From Cryptomeria japonica (lineage: Eukaryota > Streptophyta > Pinopsida > Cupressales > Cupressaceae), in NCBI RefSeq assembly GCF_030272615.1, contig NC_081410.1, forward strand, positions 574,319,241-574,379,240: a DNA stretch of 60,000 nt, in the 5' to 3' direction. Made by a program: the position numbers and the translations under genes. The notes under the pieces were generated by a model, which was not told where the DNA came from, ran no database searches, and saw nothing but the letters and a program-made list of their open reading frames with translations. Each line of letters starts with the position of its first letter. Within the stretch, counting starts at the first letter, position 1. Of the stretch, positions 56,441-60,000 are shown piece by piece.

Positions 56441-56800
56441 CCATAAACTTGTATAGGCACCTCTACACTATCTTGATTATCCACTCTAGGAATTAAAGAA
56501 AAACACACAGGTTTTTGTTTCATGCCCTCCAAAAATTTCCTTCCATCAACAAAACATATTCTGACATTACTACATACATTTTCTTCCACCTCCTTCAGGG
56601 ACTTTAGCTTATGACGAAGTCCATCCTTTGTTAGGGTATAAGTATTTGCATGACCATCATATACATCATGCCTATCAAACTACCATGGTCTCCCTAATAG
56701 AATGTGACATGTATCCATGGGTATGATGTCACAGAGTACCTCATCATGGTAACTTCCAATCTTGAATTTCACTAAAGGGTAAGTGCACAAAGATGGTGGT
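56441..56800 (-). pseudogene. gypsy fragment: protease end and linker to RT
   Basis: Minus strand reads MDTCHILLGRPW (protease C-terminal landmark, about 56690-56725), then FDRHDVYDGHANTYTL and a linker to RT. The match stops at about 56800, so the fragment is truncated at both ends and has no LTR in view. Confidence 0.8.
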
Positions 56801-57650
56801 CAAAAAGGGGGGTATAAGTGGACACTTTTTTTCTGAAATCAGGTGAACCTGAACTTGGAGGCAAAATTTGAAAGTCATCCACTCAAGATATGAAGATAAT
56901 CAAAGAACAAATATTGTAGTACACTCAATCTAGTTTCCAAACTACTGAACTTTTTAAAAATTAGATAAGATTAAGGGGGTCAAATCCCTTGCGCACGAAA
57001 AAAAGACCTTGATTTTTTCAGAAAAACATAACATAGTGTCTGACATGCGCATCAAAAAAGTCATATTTAGATTTAGTATTTTGACAAATCCTTTGGCATA
57101 AAGATAGTTAAGAGTGAGGACTAGAAGATGTGTATTTTTTTGTAATTTTTTGTTGATTATTTTTTTTTAATGATTTTTCTGATAGAGCACATCCTGAAAA
57201 TTAGGTACTTGTTCATGCGTGAAGCATAAGTTTCTCTAAAAAAATTGAAAATGCAAATATTTTTTTTTTTAAATTGTAAAGAATCACGTTCACTACAATA
57301 ATATATAAATTCTTTTAAATTTGGATAATTATATCAAAAGTTATTAAAAAAATGGTGCACGTATGTTTGTGAGAACTATGGAGACACTAGTAAAAGAAAT
57401 TCAATAATAATATGTTATTGTTGTTCAAATTTAAAAACAATTATATGGTTAGAAAGCTCAGAAGATGGATGAAAATATGGTGGAAATTTTAGAAATACCC
57501 ACTTGATGATGTGTAAACCTGATGATGACAAAGTTGAGAAACCAAGTTGATAAAATAAAACATGCCAAAAAGGAGGGAAATGAAGGGAAATCGAACTTCC
57601 AAATTGTAGCTTTGTCATCCAGGCCTATTTCCAAGCCTAAATAGACAAAA
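56801..57650. other. gene-free AT-rich DNA
   Basis: Many A and T homopolymers; no protein-like frame. Short frames at 57415-57685 on the minus strand are low-complexity. Confidence 0.5.
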
Positions 57651-57875
57651 GCGCATATGGGGTACCTATGGTATAAAAAGCGCATAGGAGGTACTTATGG
57701 TGTAAGAAGCGTGTACGTTCTATCTTAACTATAAAAAGCACATACGTGCTATTTTTACTATAAAAAACACGTATGCACTATTTTTATTATAAAAAGCGCG
57801 TACGTGCTATTTGTACTATAAAAAGCATGTACGCGCTATTTTTACTATAAATAATGCGTACGGGCTAAGTTTGTT
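57651..57875. repeat. 29-bp tandem array with CpG palindrome
   Basis: Seven to eight units of GCGCGTACGTGCTATTTTTACTATAAAAA. The CG-rich core (GCGCGTACGTGC and variants GCACATACGTGC, ACACGTATGCAC, GCATGTACGCGC) is near-palindromic, and most variation falls at its CG steps as C/T or G/A. The first two units have a diverged second half. Confidence 0.88.
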
Positions 57876-58065
57876 TAAATTTTGGGAGTGTGTATAATAT
57901 GTTATTGTATATATATATATAATATGTGTATATACATATAATATATAATTTCTATATAATATAAAAAATTAAAATATACAATATTTATATATATGTATGT
58001 ATGTATATAATAATATATTATATATTCAATATATATATGCACATATGGGTGTGTATGTATGTGTA
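57876..58065. other. TA-rich stretch
   Basis: Runs of TATATA and ATATGTATG; microsatellite-like, no gene. Confidence 0.6.
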
Positions 58066-58110
58066 TTGTCTCCCTCTCTCCCCCTCTCAAGCACGTACAA
58101 GGTCTCTCTC

Positions 58111-58182
<72 letters not shown>

Positions 58183-58245
58183 CCTTCCCTCTCTCTTCCT
58201 CTCCCTCTCTCCCTCCCTCCATCCCCTTTCTCTTCCTCTCCCTCC
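58066..58245. repeat. (CT)n microsatellite and C/T-rich tract
   Basis: Pure (CT) repeat at about 58121-58180 preceded by interrupted CT and followed by CCCTCTCTTCC-type sequence. Ser/Leu-rich (plus) and Arg/Glu-rich (minus) frames here are translated microsatellite. Confidence 0.95.
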
Positions 58246-58417
58246 AATATATCTTCTTTTTGTTTGCATATATATAAGGTGATAAGAAGATTGACAAGGT
58301 GGTCGGTTTTCTTTTTTTTTAAAGAAGATAGGATATAAAGTAGAACATTTGAAGAAAATGAATGTATTAGATTCTTTGGATCATGTGGATATATTGGTTG
58401 GATAATATTTATTTTTC
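58246..58417. other. spacer
   Basis: Unique-looking AT-rich DNA between the CT tract and the satellite; nothing recognised. Confidence 0.5.
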
Positions 58418-59700
58418 GTATGGTGTACTAAGGTGTCATATGGTGTATTATGACCCCTTAGGTGTCATTATGGGTCATATGGTGTTCTATGATCCCTTAG
58501 GACACCATATGACCCCTTAGGACACCATATGGTGTCGTTGTGGGTCATATGGTGTCCTAAAGGGTCATATGGTATTCTATGACCCCTTAGGATACCATAT
58601 GATCCCTTACATGTCATTAGAGGTCATATTGTTTCCTAAGAGGTCATATGGTGTCCTATGACCCCTTAGGACACCATACAACCCCTTAACACACCATACG
58701 ACCCATAACGACACCATATGGTGTCATAAGGAGTCATAGGATACCATACAACCCATAACGATATCATATGGTGTCCTAAGAGGTCATAGGATTCCATATG
58801 ACCCCTCAAGACACCATACAACACATAACAACACCATATGGTGTCCTCAAAGGTCATTTCATGTTTCATGACCCCTTAGGACACTATTCGGCATCATTAT
58901 AGGTCCTATGGTGTGCTAAGGGATCATATAGTGTCCTATGACCCCTTAGGATACCATATGACCCCTTAGGATACCATATGATCCCTTAGGACACCATATG
59001 ATCCCTTAAGACATCATACGACCCATAACAACATCATGTGGTGTCCTAAGGGGTCATAGGATGCCATATGACCCCTCAGGATACCATACAATCCATAACA
59101 CCACCATATGGTGCCCAAAAGGGTCATATGGTGTTCTATGACCCCTTAGGACACTATTTGGCATGATTATAGGTCCTATGGTACTCTAAGGGATCATATA
59201 GTGTCCTATGACCCCTTAGATGTTGTTAGGGGTTGTATTGCATTCTAAGGGTCAAATGGTGTACAATGACCCATTGGACACCATATGGTATCATTATGTA
59301 TCTTATGGTGTCGTATGACCCCTAGGACACCTTATGACCACTTAGGACACCATATGGTGTCATTAGGGGTCATATGATGTCCTAAGGGGTCATATAGTCT
59401 CCTACAACCCCTTAGGACACTATTTGACCCCTTAAGACTCCATATGGTGTTGTTATCGGTCGTATGGTGTCCTAAGAGGTCATATAGTATTTTATGACCC
59501 CTTAAGATACCATTTGGTGTCATTATGGGTTGTATGGCATGCTAAGAGGTCATATGGTGTCTTATGACCCCTTAGGACTCCATATGACCTCTTATGTGTC
59601 ATTATGGGTCATATGGTGTCATAAGGAGTCATATGGTGTCCTATGACCCCTTAGGACACATGCATGGATCCCTAGGATACCATATGACCCTTGAGAATAC
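58418..59700. repeat. palindromic 20-bp satellite (CATATG / CCTWAGG)
   Basis: About 1.3 kb made of the unit CATATGACCCCTTAGGACAC and its reverse complement GTGTCCTAAGGGGTCATATG, switching orientation many times. Each unit alternates two palindromes (CATATG and CCTTAGG/CCTAAGG) with spacers ACCCC/GGGGT and ACAC/GTGT. Variants such as CATACGACC and CATATGATCC show substitution decay. No coding content. Confidence 0.92.
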
Positions 59701-59708
59701 CTTTTGAC

Positions 59709-60000
59709 CCTAGAGAGGGATAGAGGGGGAGGAGAGGGAGGCAATGAGAGAGAGATACATCTAAGAGAGGAGGAGAGTGAGATAGAGAGATAGAGACTGA
59801 GAGGGAGAGACAAGAGATAAATGAGAGAGAGAGAGAGGGGGGAGGTATAGAGAGATCTAAGAGGTGGATAGAGGGATTGGGAGAGAAATAAATACCTAAG
59901 ACGTGAAGGGAGGAAAGGTGAGAGAGAGAGAAAGAGAGGGTGAGAGAGAGAGAGATTCTGAGTGAGAGGGAGGAAGGGGTGGAAGGATATTACAAGAGAC
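59709..60000. repeat. GA-rich microsatellite tract
   Basis: GAGAGAGG/GAGGGAG-type purine tract continuing to the window end, the strand complement in character of the CT tract at 58066-58245 on the other side of the satellite. Confidence 0.93.

Noticed and set aside
58000-58300. Frames encoding Ser/Leu- or Arg/Glu-repeat proteins
   Set aside because: They are translations of the (CT)n microsatellite in several frames on both strands.
58418-59700. CRISPR-like or regulatory operator array (ACCATATGACCCC repeats)
   Set aside because: There are no unique spacers and orientation switches freely; a satellite is the simpler reading.

Overview
This 60 kb window is intergenic DNA from a large, repeat-rich plant nuclear genome. 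It contains no intact host gene. Plant origin is supported by TAT-lineage and chromodomain-type Ty3/gypsy elements, Ty1/copia elements primed by initiator tRNA-Met, a CACTA (En/Spm) transposase, telomere-like CCCTAA(A) arrays, a relic of the transcription factor SPT6, and pervasive CAG-to-TAG decay of coding frames, as expected from CHG methylation. A gymnosperm, possibly a conifer, is my best guess from the old nested repeats, but the sequence alone does not prove it.

Layout. 1-3817: decayed Ty3/gypsy polyprotein (gag end, protease, RT, RNase H, integrase, chromodomain-like tail), followed by the start of its 3' LTR. 4441-7750: AT-rich DNA with two small possible gene relics and a 105-bp tandem duplication. 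7753-10155 and 25347-25915: one degenerate telomere-like array, split by a 15.2 kb insertion with TSD AAACC. That insertion (10156-25341) is a gag-only element of the TAT lineage (A). A closely related gag-only element (B) sits inside A's gag. Neither has RT or integrase. 26133-26311: hairpin MITE. 27200-27373: GGTAGC/GCTACC palindromic minisatellite. 28150-28870: LTR-like sequence. 29250-30791 (minus): CACTA transposase relic with recognisable exons and a tRNA-like SINE in intron 1. 32221-38989: complete but decayed Ty1/copia element (TSD GCTTG, LTRs about 97% identical by eye).

39168-49559 is a long, broken, unrecognised plus-strand protein gene (ORF-A). A 6.8 kb minus-strand non-autonomous LTR element (M, 39623-46466) lies inside it. 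M encodes a coiled-coil protein with four CCHC knuckles and a second, roughly 1100-codon ORF of unknown function, but no pol. ORF-A and M's second ORF appear to share a domain architecture, which is the best candidate here for something undescribed. Downstream are a possible solo LTR (50202-51751) containing a 40/80-bp higher-order tandem array, an SPT6 pseudogene fragment (52339-53060), a TIR-bounded repeat (54088-54645) related to 31657-32098, and a minus-strand gypsy fragment (54850-56800). The right end is tandem DNA: a 29-bp CpG-palindrome array, a (CT)n tract, a roughly 1.3 kb satellite of alternating CATATG and CCTWAGG palindromes, and a GA-rich tract.

These parts do not form a pathway. 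They record layered insertions: TAT element B into A into a telomere-like array; M into ORF-A; a copia element just upstream of ORF-A; a SINE into a CACTA intron.
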